39,220 nucleotides of DNA from Actinomycetaceae bacterium. Its GTDB lineage: Bacteria; Actinomycetota; Actinomycetes; Actinomycetales; Actinomycetaceae. Position 1 is the stretch's first letter. Every line of letters begins with the position of its first letter. Location: assembly GCA_030528145.1 (NCBI GenBank), contig JAUMZK010000008.1:38969-78188 (forward strand). Direction: 5' to 3'. Shown here one piece after another: positions 15,651-23,832 of this stretch. The notes below the pieces were generated by a model, which was given only the letters and a program-made list of their open reading frames with translations, made no database searches and was not told the DNA's origin. A program made the translations under genes and the position numbers.

Positions 15651-16796
15651 TTAGCACAGGCGGTACAGCCATCCGTGCGTGTCAGGGCGCAAACCGAACT
15701 GAATACCGGTCAGTTCGTCGTGAACCTGTTTCGTAAGGGACCCTTGCGGTACTTCCACCACAAAATCTGCGCCCCCCAGTTTTCCGATGGGCGCCACCAC
15801 TGCCGCCGTGCCGCAAGCAAATACTTCCGTAACCTGCCCGGTGCGAATCCTTTCTAAAAGGGTCTGGAGGGCGATGTCACATTCAGTTACTTCCCTGCCG
15901 TTACCGCGCAGTAACGTAATTATTGACGAACGCGTTCCTCCGGCCAAAATAGTGCCCGTAAGCCGGGGCGTTTCCACGTGTCCGTCCTCGTAAACTACGA
16001 AAACATTCATACCCCCAAGTTCTTCCAGGTAGCGCCCTGAGGCATCCAAGAAGCATACCTGTTGGTAGCCCTTTTGCGCGGCTTCAACTTGCGGCAACAG
16101 TGAGCCCGCATAATTGCCCCCACACTTTGCCGCTCCGGTGCCTCCCGGAAATGCCCGGTGGAAGGATTGCGTAACATAAATGGACACGCCCGCGCCTTCG
16201 TCCTCAAAATATGGACCTGCCGGGGAAGCAATAACACAATACGTGTATTCGGTGGCGCTGCGAACTCCCAGGAATGGTTCCGTAGCTACCATGAAGGGAC
16301 GCAAATACAAGGCGGCGCTGACCGCGGTGGGCACCCACTGTCGGTCTGTACGCACTAGGGTCACCAGTGACCCCAGGAAGTCTTCGTTAGATATTTCCGG
16401 CATCATTAGACGCCGCGCCGACTGCCGCAACCGCGCCGCGTTGTAGCCAGGACGGAAAGTCCACACCGAGCCGTCTGGGTGCGCGTATGCTTTTATGCCT
16501 TCAAAGATTTCTTGACCGTAGTGCAAAACGCTGGCAGCTGGCGACAGCGAAAACGGTCCGAAAGGCACTATTTGGCGTTCGTGCCACCCATTTTTGGCAG
16601 ACCATTGTGCCAGTGCCATGTGGTCGGTGAAATGGGAACCAAAGTGTGGGTTTTGTAAGATTTCTTCGCGACGCGCAGCGGGCGTGGGCACGGTTTCACC
16701 AGATTTTTTGAACGCGGTTTGCACTTGCGCAGCGGGCGGTAAAGGCAACTTTGCTTCCTTTTCTAAATCCGCGTAAATTTGGCACGTCTTGAGCAT
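15651..16796 (-). CDS. ilvE: Branched-chain amino acid aminotransferase
   Basis: A 381-aa fold-type IV PLP enzyme that transaminates Val, Leu and Ile with 2-oxoglutarate (last biosynthetic or first catabolic step). The long actinobacterial/eukaryotic-type BCAT architecture is present: LHYGQEIFEGIKAY (91-104), FRPGYNAARLRQSARR, LYLRPFMVATE and the Schiff-base lysine in GAAKCGGNYAGSL (Lys224). Then come YLEELGGMNVF and TILAGGTRSSII. The start at 16796 is chosen because of an excellent GGAAGGAG Shine-Dalgarno 9-10 nt upstream; the frame continues 13 codons further without one. It is convergent with the zinc-ribbon gene. Upstream, a 419-bp divergent region is shared with glpF. Confidence 0.95.
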   Translation of the reverse strand: MLKTCQIYADLEKEAKLPLPPAAQVQTAFKKSGETVPTPAARREEILQNPHFGSHFTDHMALAQWSAKNGWHERQIVPFGPFSLSPAASVLHYGQEIFEGIKAYAHPDGSVWTFRPGYNAARLRQSARRLMMPEISNEDFLGSLVTLVRTDRQWVPTAVSAALYLRPFMVATEPFLGVRSATEYTYCVIASPAGPYFEDEGAGVSIYVTQSFHRAFPGGTGAAKCGGNYAGSLLPQVEAAQKGYQQVCFLDASGRYLEELGGMNVFVVYEDGHVETPRLTGTILAGGTRSSIITLLRGNGREVTECDIALQTLLERIRTGQVTEVFACGTAAVVAPIGKLGGADFVVEVPQGSLTKQVHDELTGIQFGLRPDTHGWLYRLC

Positions 16797-16945
16797 GTGG
16801 GTCTGCTCCTTCCCGCAAACGGCTGGTCTGCTCACTTTCGATATTTAACAGTTTGCCTCATGAGGACGCCTCACCAAAGTGTCGTCCGCACTTGCGCGTG
16901 TTTTTGCCCTTCCTTCCACGGACGCTACTGTCGCGCTGGCAGCAC

Positions 16946-16963
16946 ATGCGCAGTTTTGCGCAT
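16946..16963. promoter_or_regulatory. Inverted repeat ATGCGCA-GTTT-TGCGCAT upstream of ilvE
   Basis: Perfect 7-bp arms (16946-16952 and 16957-16963) with a 4-nt spacer lie 150 bp upstream of the ilvE start. It could be an operator for a dimeric regulator or a leader hairpin. I found no second copy in the window. Confidence 0.4.
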
Positions 16964-17033
16964 TTACACAAATTTTTGTTCACTATTTATCTAAAAAGAC
17001 GCTCAATGAGCGCAATAAACGTCACATTTTCCG

Positions 17034-17064
17034 CACTGTCAGTGCTTTTTCTTCACTGTCAGTG
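17034..17064. promoter_or_regulatory. Twin operator: two copies of CACTGTCAGTG, 20 bp apart
   Basis: The 11-bp perfect dyad CACTG-T-CAGTG occurs at 17034-17044 and 17054-17064. The spacing is exactly 20 bp, about two helical turns, so two dimers would bind the same DNA face. Both copies are followed by CT. They lie in the divergent ilvE-glpF region, about 95 bp upstream of the probable glpF -10. The core CTGTCAGT recurs in the leaders of both dmsA genes (36182-36189 and 38935-38942). The regulator is unknown. Confidence 0.6.
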
Positions 17065-17083
17065 CTGATAGCCGCTTTTATCG

Positions 17084-17107
17084 CGAGGACGCCCGCCTCC
17101 GTCCTCG
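17084..17107. repeat. Inverted pair of the dispersed motif, CGAGGACG-N8-CGTCCTCG
   Basis: Eight-bp perfect arms (17084-17091 and 17100-17107) with an 8-nt loop, 29 bp upstream of the probable glpF -10. It can form a hairpin. It may affect the promoter, or mark paired copies as seen for uptake sequences in other bacteria. Confidence 0.7.
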
Positions 17108-17135
17108 AAATCCGGAACGTGCCGCCTCTCACGGA

Positions 17136-17141
17136 TATAAT
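17136..17141 (+). promoter_or_regulatory. Probable -10 element of glpFK
   Basis: A perfect TATAAT lies 75 bp upstream of the glpF start. The hexamer 17 bp upstream (CGGAAC, 17113-17118) is a poor -35, which suggests that an activator is needed. The glpF Shine-Dalgarno GGAAAGGAG is at about 17200-17208. Confidence 0.55.
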
Positions 17142-17215
17142 TCACATAAGAATTGCCTCTAAAGGGTAGTTTTCCTCCGTATGGCGTAAGTTCCTAAATT
17201 GGAAAGGAGTCAAGG

Positions 17216-18034
17216 ATGACTCATACTTTGAGCGCGCTGCTACCCGCAGTCACAAGCGCGCACTCCCCGACTGCATGGCAAATTTTTGCCTCCGAATTTT
17301 TTGGTACCACAATCTTGTTACTGCTAGGCGTTGGCGTAGTTGCCAACAACCTGCTGCGTAAGACCAAAGGCAATAACACTGGGTTCTTGATGGTCAACTT
17401 TGCCTGGGGTTTTGCGGTTATGGCGGGCGTGTACTGCGCCTACTTGACCGGTGGGCACCTTAATCCAGCCGTCACTTTGGGCAAAGTAATCATGTACGCG
17501 CTCGACCCTGCGACCACTTTGAACGGTCCCGCAATCGGTGAAGGCGGCGTGGCAGTCACCTTCGCCAACGTCTGCATCTACATTGTGGCGCAAATGCTGG
17601 GTGGTTTCGTCGGTGCTGTCCTCGCCTGGCTCGCTTACAAACAGCATTACGACGAGGACCTGGACCCCGCTCTGAAACTGGGTACTTTCTGTACCGCTCC
17701 TGAAATTCGCAACTCTGTTTGGAACTTCGTCACCGAATTTATAGGCACATTTGTGCTGATGGCATGGATTTTAGTGTCCGGCGGCACCCAAACCGCCACC
17801 GGCCCCTTGGGGGTTGCGCTTATCATTGTAGTGATTGGTAGTTCACTGGGTGGTCCCACTGGGTACGCAATTAATCCGGCTCGTGACCTTTCCCCACGTA
17901 TCGCGCACGCAATCCTACCAATCAAAGGTAAGGGTGGGTCGGATTGGGGCTACGCCTGGGTGCCGGTCGTTGCACCGCTTGCCGGAGCCATGGTTGCACC
18001 GCTAGTTGTTTCTGCACTGCAACTACTACCGTAA
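17216..18034 (+). CDS. glpF: Glycerol uptake facilitator (aquaglyceroporin)
   Basis: A 272-aa MIP-family channel that lets glycerol diffuse across the cytoplasmic membrane. Both half-helix NPA boxes are present, GGHLNPAVTLG and YAINPARDLSPR. The Asp after the second NPA (NPARD) is typical of glycerol facilitators rather than water-specific aquaporins. Six membrane segments fit the hydrophobic profile. A strong Shine-Dalgarno GGAAAGGAG precedes the ATG. glpK follows after 35 bp on the same strand and a terminator follows glpK, so glpF-glpK form one operon that traps glycerol by phosphorylation. Confidence 0.95.
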   Translation: MTHTLSALLPAVTSAHSPTAWQIFASEFFGTTILLLLGVGVVANNLLRKTKGNNTGFLMVNFAWGFAVMAGVYCAYLTGGHLNPAVTLGKVIMYALDPATTLNGPAIGEGGVAVTFANVCIYIVAQMLGGFVGAVLAWLAYKQHYDEDLDPALKLGTFCTAPEIRNSVWNFVTEFIGTFVLMAWILVSGGTQTATGPLGVALIIVVIGSSLGGPTGYAINPARDLSPRIAHAILPIKGKGGSDWGYAWVPVVAPLAGAMVAPLVVSALQLLP

Positions 18035-18069
18035 GACAGCACACTTTCAACGAAGAAACGGATAGATAG

Positions 18070-19602
18070 ATGACTCAAAAGAAATACGTCCTCGCAATTG
18101 ACCAAGGCACCACTTCCTCGCGCGCAATTATTTTCGACCACGGCGGGCAAATCGTTTCCGTCGGACAATACGAACACGAACAAATTTTCCCAAAGGCCGG
18201 TTGGGTAGAACATAACCCTACTGAAATTTGGGAAAACGTCCGCAAAGCAGTGGCAAAAGCACTGTCTGACGCCGAAATCAACCGCCACTCCCTGGCGGCA
18301 GTGGGTATTACGAACCAGCGGGAAACCGCAGTAGTGTGGGACAAGAACACGGGCGAACCAATTTACAACGCCATCGTTTGGCAAGACACCCGCACCTCAG
18401 AGATTATTCGCGAACTAGGCGGTGAGGTCGGCGCGGACCGTTTCAAGAAAGTGTGTGGGTTGCCGCTGGCTACCTACTTCTCGGGTCCGAAGATCAAGTG
18501 GATTTTGGATAACGTCGAGGGCGCCCACGAAAAAGCCGAAGCTGGGGACCTGCTCTTTGGCAACACCGACTGCTGGGTACTCTGGAACCTCACCGGTGGG
18601 GTGAACGGAGGCGTCCACATGACTGACGTTACTAACGCTTCGCGCACAATGCTGATGGATATCAACAAGTTGCAGTGGGACGCAGACACTTGCAAGGCTA
18701 TGGACGTGCCCATGTCCATGCTGCCCGAAATCAAGTCGTCCTCGGAAGTATACGGTTACGGACGCAAGAACGGGTTACTGATCGACACCCCCATTGCGGG
18801 CATTTTAGGCGACCAGCAGGCGGCTACTTTCGGACAGGCTTGCTTTGAAAAAGGCATGGCAAAGAACACGTACGGCACCGGTTGCTTCATGCTCATGAAC
18901 ACCGGTGAAGAAGCCGTGCAATCCGAAAATGGACTGCTCACCACGGTGTGCTACAAGATTGGGGACCAACCCACCAAGTACGCCCTCGAAGGTTCTATTG
19001 CGGTAACCGGTTCTTTGGTGCAGTGGCTGCGCGACAACCTCAAGATGGTTGCCAGCGCCCCTGAAATTGAGGACCTGGCAAAGACCGTGGAAGACAACGG
19101 CGGCGTGTACTTCGTACCGGCATTTTCGGGCTTATTCGCTCCCTATTGGAAGGACGACGCTCGTGGCGCCATCGTCGGGCTGACCCGGTACAATAATGCT
19201 GGTCACATTGCCCGCGCAACTTTGGAAGCGACGGCTTTCCAAACTCGGGAAGTCCTCGAAGCCATGAACGCCGATTCCGGTGTAGATCTGAAAGAACTGC
19301 GCGTGGACGGGGGCATGATCGCTAACGAGCTGCTCATGCAATTCCAAGCTGACATTCTCAATACCGAAGTAGTTGCCCCGCAAGTGGCAGAAACTACCGC
19401 CTTGGGTGCGGCCTACGCGGCTGGAATTGCGGTCGGATTTTGGGAAGGCGAACAGGACGTAATTAACAACTGGAAAGAAGGGAAACGCTGGACTCCGAAG
19501 ATGGATGAGGAAGTGCGCGAACGCACTTTCCGCCTGTGGAAGAAAGCTGTGACTCGTACTTTCGATTGGGTTGACGAGGACGTTCGCGCGGCTGCCGAAT
19601 AA
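18070..19602 (+). CDS. glpK: Glycerol kinase
   Basis: A 510-aa FGGY-family kinase: glycerol + ATP to sn-glycerol-3-phosphate in the cytoplasm. The phosphate-1 motif is [16 protein letters not shown] at the N terminus. [14 protein letters not shown] and [11 protein letters not shown] follow, then [28 protein letters not shown], and [14 protein letters not shown] and LRVDGGM in the C-terminal domain. Length is normal for the family. It lies 35 bp after glpF and is followed by a strong terminator. The product feeds the glpABC dehydrogenase encoded immediately downstream. Confidence 0.97.
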   Translation: MTQKKYVLAIDQGTTSSRAIIFDHGGQIVSVGQYEHEQIFPKAGWVEHNPTEIWENVRKAVAKALSDAEINRHSLAAVGITNQRETAVVWDKNTGEPIYNAIVWQDTRTSEIIRELGGEVGADRFKKVCGLPLATYFSGPKIKWILDNVEGAHEKAEAGDLLFGNTDCWVLWNLTGGVNGGVHMTDVTNASRTMLMDINKLQWDADTCKAMDVPMSMLPEIKSSSEVYGYGRKNGLLIDTPIAGILGDQQAATFGQACFEKGMAKNTYGTGCFMLMNTGEEAVQSENGLLTTVCYKIGDQPTKYALEGSIAVTGSLVQWLRDNLKMVASAPEIEDLAKTVEDNGGVYFVPAFSGLFAPYWKDDARGAIVGLTRYNNAGHIARATLEATAFQTREVLEAMNADSGVDLKELRVDGGMIANELLMQFQADILNTEVVAPQVAETTALGAAYAAGIAVGFWEGEQDVINNWKEGKRWTPKMDEEVRERTFRLWKKAVTRTFDWVDEDVRAAAE

Positions 19603-19631
19603 GGCTGTGGTAACCGTTAGTAACAGCTTCT

Positions 19632-19665
19632 AGTGGGGGGACCAATATAGGTCCCCCCACTTTTT
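19632..19665 (+). terminator. Rho-independent terminator after glpK
   Basis: GTGGGGGGACC (33-43 of 19600s) pairs perfectly with GGTCCCCCCAC (19650-19660) around a 6-nt loop and is followed by TTTTTA. It separates glpFK from glpABC. Confidence 0.95.
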
Positions 19666-19673
19666 ATTCCGCC

Positions 19674-19679
19674 TACAAT
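19674..19679 (+). promoter_or_regulatory. Possible -10 element of glpABC
   Basis: TACAAT (five of six matches to TATAAT) lies 55 bp upstream of glpA, just past the glpK terminator. The -35 position falls in the terminator stem and is poor. The glpA Shine-Dalgarno is GAGGGAG. Confidence 0.35.
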
Positions 19680-19734
19680 AAAGGCATCAGTCCGCCTGGC
19701 AGTGCCTGCGGACTCTTAATTAGAGGGAGCGACA

Positions 19735-21315
19735 ATGAAGAAGCTTGAAACAGAGGTCGTCGTTATCGGTGGTGGGGCTACCGGAGTCGGCGTCCTTCGT
19801 GATTTGGCTATGCGGGGATACCGGGCAATTCTGGTTGACCGCGCAGACCTCGGGCAAGGCACGACCGGACGCTACCACGGATTGTTGCACTCGGGTGGTC
19901 GGTACGTAGTTTCGGACCCTCATTCCGCCACCGAATGCGCTGAGGAAAACGAAATTATTGCCCGTATTCACCCCGATGCTGTCGAGGACACCGGAGGCTT
20001 GTTTGTGGTTACTCCCGAGGACGACCCAGAATTTGGCGACCGTTTCTTGCGCGGTGCTCGCGACACGGGGGTGTGGACCGAAGAAATCGACCCGGCGAAA
20101 GCCCTACACCGCGAACCCCGGTTGAATCCGGGCATCAAACGCGCGTTCGCGGTACGCGACAAGACCGTGGACGGGTGGGGGCTGCTGTGGGGTGCAGTGC
20201 GTTCTGCACGCCGTTATGGCGGTCGCATCCTTACGTACCATGCAGCAGAAGAAATTATTGTAAATAACGGGCAAGTCGAAGCAGTCCGCGCCCATGGGCG
20301 CAAAACCGGGGAAGACGTCCTCATAGAATGCAACTTCGTAATTAACGCGGGGGGACCGTGGACGGGTCGCATTGCCGCACTGGCGGGGGCTCACGGCGTA
20401 GACGTAGTTCCGGGGCGGGGCATTATGATTGCGATGAACCACCGTCTGGTCAACTCGGTGATTAACCGTTGCGTCTACCCCACCGACGGCGACATTTTGG
20501 TTCCGGTACACACCGTGTCAATTATCGGCACCACCGACCAAAAAGTGGATGACCCAGACCATTTAGAAATTCCGCTGGCTGAAGTCCAACAGATGCTAGA
20601 CGCGGGCGAAGCACTGATCCCAGGTTTTCGCAATTCCCGCGCCGTACACGCGTGGGCGGGGGCACGCCCGTTGGTAAAAGATTCGCGCGTAGACGCCTCG
20701 GACACCCGGCACATGTCGCGCGGCATGTCCATTATCGACCACTCTTCCCGCGATGGTATCCGCGGCCTGTTGTCAATTGCGGGCGGCAAACTGACCACCT
20801 ACAGGTTAATGGCAAAGAACATTGTTGACGTCATGGTAGAGCAGCTGGGCGACACACGTCCTTGCATTACCGAAACCGAAGTAATGCCAGGCGCACCCGA
20901 AGGACACAACTACCAGGTTACGCACCGGTTGGAAAATCGCGAACAAGACCGCCTCGACGAACAGATCATTTGCGAATGCGAATTGATGACCCGCAAAATG
21001 TTCACCGACATTTTAGAATCCCAACCTAACGCCACTTTTGACGACTTACGCCGCCAATTGCGCCTGGGAATGGGACCCTGTCAAGGGGGCTTTTGTTCGG
21101 TGCGCGCGGCCGGCATTTCCCAGGAAAACGGACGCGGCAATTCCGATGAAGTAACCACCTTGTTGAAGCTGTTTTTGAAGAACCGGTGGATTGGCCTATG
21201 GCCAATTCTGTACGGGCAGCAGGTCCGCCAAACGGCACTGGATTACTGGATTTTTCAGGGCACGTTAGACATTGATAACGCCCCCACCGCAGCGGAAATG
21301 AAGGATGCGAAATGA
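19735..21315 (+). CDS. glpA: Anaerobic glycerol-3-phosphate dehydrogenase, subunit A
   Basis: A 526-aa flavoprotein, the catalytic subunit that oxidises sn-glycerol-3-phosphate to dihydroxyacetone phosphate at the inner face of the membrane. The FAD-binding Rossmann motif VVVIGGGATGVGVLRDLAMRG is near the N terminus, followed by GTTGRYHGLLHSGGRYV and, later, GLLSIAGGKLTTYRLMA. The C-terminal BFD-like domain has ICECE and GMGPCQGGFC, four Cys suited to a [2Fe-2S] cluster that passes electrons on. This is the GlpA (not GlpD) architecture and only slightly shorter than the E. coli protein. The start has Shine-Dalgarno GAGGGAG. The stop overlaps glpB by 4 bp (ATGA). Confidence 0.96.
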   Translation: MKKLETEVVVIGGGATGVGVLRDLAMRGYRAILVDRADLGQGTTGRYHGLLHSGGRYVVSDPHSATECAEENEIIARIHPDAVEDTGGLFVVTPEDDPEFGDRFLRGARDTGVWTEEIDPAKALHREPRLNPGIKRAFAVRDKTVDGWGLLWGAVRSARRYGGRILTYHAAEEIIVNNGQVEAVRAHGRKTGEDVLIECNFVINAGGPWTGRIAALAGAHGVDVVPGRGIMIAMNHRLVNSVINRCVYPTDGDILVPVHTVSIIGTTDQKVDDPDHLEIPLAEVQQMLDAGEALIPGFRNSRAVHAWAGARPLVKDSRVDASDTRHMSRGMSIIDHSSRDGIRGLLSIAGGKLTTYRLMAKNIVDVMVEQLGDTRPCITETEVMPGAPEGHNYQVTHRLENREQDRLDEQIICECELMTRKMFTDILESQPNATFDDLRRQLRLGMGPCQGGFCSVRAAGISQENGRGNSDEVTTLLKLFLKNRWIGLWPILYGQQVRQTALDYWIFQGTLDIDNAPTAAEMKDAK

Positions 21316-22562
21316 GCAAAGTTATTGTTATTGGTGCTGGCATTGCAGGTCTGACTACGGCATTGCGGCTGCGCGAATTTGGGCACGATGTCACGGTGGT
21401 CACCAAGGGGATTGGCGGTCTGCAGCTCTCCCAGGGCACCATTGACGTGCTCGGTTACGTGGGGGAAAAAGAAAAGCTAGCAAACCCATTTGCTGGTTTT
21501 GCGCGCCTCGATGCGGACCATCCCTACCGGGTTATTGGCGAGGACGCCACCCGCGCCGGGTTGACATGGTTGCAGAAAAAACTGGGTCCCGATTACTTGC
21601 AGGGGGACGGTCAACGCAACTTCATGCTGCCAACTGCGGTGGGCGCAATTCGCCCCACGGCTCTCGCTCAACCGTCAATGGTGGCGGGCGACCTCGACTT
21701 TTCAAAAAAATACGTAATTATGGGGCTGCGCCGCTTGAAAGACTTTTACCCACTGCTGGTGGCAGGCAATTTGGCGCGCGTACAGTCCAAGGACGGCAAA
21801 AAACTGGAAGTGCGCTCGGTAACCGTGGATTTTGAGGCGCGCACCGGTGAAGCTGACACTTCCGCTCTGAACTTTGCCCGGGCGATAGAGGATGATGGCA
21901 AGCTGCGCCGTTTTGCTGCAATCGTGAAAAACCACGTGCGCGAGGGCGAAATAATTGGTTTACCCGCCATTTTGGGTGTAAACGGCAGTGGTATTCACGC
22001 CAAATTAGAGGATCTGGTGGGCACACCCATTTTTGAGATCCCACTGCCTCCCCCGTCGGTGCCCGGCATGCGGCTCAACCAGCAGCTCACCCAACTGCTC
22101 AAGGACGCCAGAGCCACGTTCATGCTGGGTTGTGACGCAATCGGCGCATCTTGCAAAAATGGCAAGATTACCGCCCTCACGGTACACAAGGCGGGCGGAC
22201 CAGTAAACCTGGAAGCCGACTACTTCGTCCTCGCCGCAGGCGGATTTGAATCCGGCGCCCTCGAAATGGATTCGTACCGCAAAATTAGCGAAAGAATATT
22301 CAACCTGCCCCTCGCCGGCACAGACAACGACCCACTGATTTCCGGAAACTACTGGGAAGACCAAGACCACCTATTCAAAATTGGGACAAAAGTAGACCAG
22401 GACATGCGCCCCCTAGATGGCGGAGGCGAAGTCGTATACCAGAACCTATTCGCGGTCGGGGGAATCCTCGCTGGCGCGATCCGTTGGGCGGACAAGTCCG
22501 GCGAAGGCATCGCCCTCGGTTCCATGATTCGCGCAACTAACGCTATCAACGACGCAAAGTGA
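21312..22562 (+). CDS. glpB: Anaerobic glycerol-3-phosphate dehydrogenase, subunit B
   Basis: A 416-aa flavoprotein subunit of the GlpABC complex, the usual length for GlpB. An N-terminal dinucleotide-binding motif VIVIGAGIAGLTTALRL is followed by GIGGLQLSQGTIDVLGY. The C-terminal flavin-binding half has LAAGGFESGALE and LFAVGGILAGAI. It probably carries a flavin that moves electrons between GlpA and GlpC. It overlaps glpA by 4 bp and is followed by glpC after 10 bp, so all three are translated together. Confidence 0.94.
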   Translation: MSKVIVIGAGIAGLTTALRLREFGHDVTVVTKGIGGLQLSQGTIDVLGYVGEKEKLANPFAGFARLDADHPYRVIGEDATRAGLTWLQKKLGPDYLQGDGQRNFMLPTAVGAIRPTALAQPSMVAGDLDFSKKYVIMGLRRLKDFYPLLVAGNLARVQSKDGKKLEVRSVTVDFEARTGEADTSALNFARAIEDDGKLRRFAAIVKNHVREGEIIGLPAILGVNGSGIHAKLEDLVGTPIFEIPLPPPSVPGMRLNQQLTQLLKDARATFMLGCDAIGASCKNGKITALTVHKAGGPVNLEADYFVLAAGGFESGALEMDSYRKISERIFNLPLAGTDNDPLISGNYWEDQDHLFKIGTKVDQDMRPLDGGGEVVYQNLFAVGGILAGAIRWADKSGEGIALGSMIRATNAINDAK

Positions 22563-22572
22563 AGGAGCCAAA

Positions 22573-23832
22573 ATGACTGAATCTTTAGAACTCGCTAAAG
22601 CCAGCTTGGCGCGCGTATCCTTGGACAACTGCGTCAAGTGTACGATTTGCGAAACCCAATGTCCCATAGCACGAGTAACACCGCTGTTCCCCGGACCAAA
22701 ATACGTTGGTCCCCAAGCAGAACGCTTCCGTAACGGGCAATCCGTCGACCGCTCTCTAGATTACTGCAGTGGCTGCGGTATTTGCACACTAGTATGCCCA
22801 CAAGGCGTCAAAATTGCGGAAATTAACGCGCAAGCCCGCGCGGTAATGAAAGCCCAAAACGGAATGCCCATCCGCGACCGCCTTATCACCCAAACCACCC
22901 TAATGGGTCAAGCCATGACCCCGGTAGCACCCCTGGCTAACGCTGCACTGAAAGTTAAACCACTGCGCAAAGCCGTGGAAGCAGTAGTGGGGGTGGGCGC
23001 AAACTCGCCCATGCCAAAAGCCCGCACGCAAAGCATTCAAAGATGGCTGAAAACCCGCCCCGCACCCACAAAACCGCCCACCAAAGGACCACTCATCTTC
23101 TTTACCGGGTGCGCGGGGCAGTATTTTGAAACCGAAACTTCTAAACACACCATTGAAGTTCTCGAACACATAGGTTACGAAGTGTTAGTCCCCAAACAGG
23201 GCTGCTGTGGTTTGGCTGAACAATCGAATGGTTTATTTGGCGGGGCCACCCGTAAGGTCCTGAAACTGTGTGAAGACCTGAACAAGGCAGGCACAGATTT
23301 AACTATCGTGTCGTCCTCGGGATCTTGTGCAGGCATGCTAAAGCACGAAGCCCACGAAATCATGGGTGTGGACAAAGAAATACTGCAGGATGTCGGAAAA
23401 CGCACTGTGGAAACCTCCGAATTTCTGCTGGAATTGTACAAAAAAGGCGAACTTCCCACCGACTTCCGGGCTATCGACCTCACAATTCCCTACCATCAGC
23501 CCTGTCAAGTGAAAGCCCAAGGAATGGGTATGCCCGCCATCGAACTAATGGAATTAATTCCCGGCGTCAAAGTCGTAGAATCTGGGCAACCGTGCTGCGG
23601 TATTGCTGGAACTTACGGGTTAAAGAAAGAAAAATACGAAATAGCTCAGGCGGTTGGCGCACAACTATTCAAAATGGTTCAAGACACCAACCCGTCTTTG
23701 GGGGCATGCGACACCGAAACGTGCCGGTGGCAAATCCACAAAGGCACCGGGGCAAAAATGATTCACCCCATCAGCCTAATTCACTGGGCTTACGGTCTAA
23801 CTGACACGTTCCCATCAGTGGAGTCCGATTAG
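22573..23832 (+). CDS. glpC: Anaerobic glycerol-3-phosphate dehydrogenase, subunit C (Fe-S)
   Basis: A 419-aa iron-sulfur subunit that links GlpAB to the membrane quinone pool. Two [4Fe-4S] motifs occur in the first 75 residues: CVKCTICETQCP and CSGCGICTLVCP. Two CCG domains of the heterodisulfide-reductase type follow: CAG...GCCGLAEQ, then PYHQPCQVKAQG...GQPCCGIAGTYG. The Shine-Dalgarno is AAGGAG. The stop overlaps the stop of the convergent gene at 23829 by 4 bp. Likely quinone is menaquinone, shared with the DmsABC reductase encoded further on (inference). Confidence 0.95.
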   Translation: MTESLELAKASLARVSLDNCVKCTICETQCPIARVTPLFPGPKYVGPQAERFRNGQSVDRSLDYCSGCGICTLVCPQGVKIAEINAQARAVMKAQNGMPIRDRLITQTTLMGQAMTPVAPLANAALKVKPLRKAVEAVVGVGANSPMPKARTQSIQRWLKTRPAPTKPPTKGPLIFFTGCAGQYFETETSKHTIEVLEHIGYEVLVPKQGCCGLAEQSNGLFGGATRKVLKLCEDLNKAGTDLTIVSSSGSCAGMLKHEAHEIMGVDKEILQDVGKRTVETSEFLLELYKKGELPTDFRAIDLTIPYHQPCQVKAQGMGMPAIELMELIPGVKVVESGQPCCGIAGTYGLKKEKYEIAQAVGAQLFKMVQDTNPSLGACDTETCRWQIHKGTGAKMIHPISLIHWAYGLTDTFPSVESD

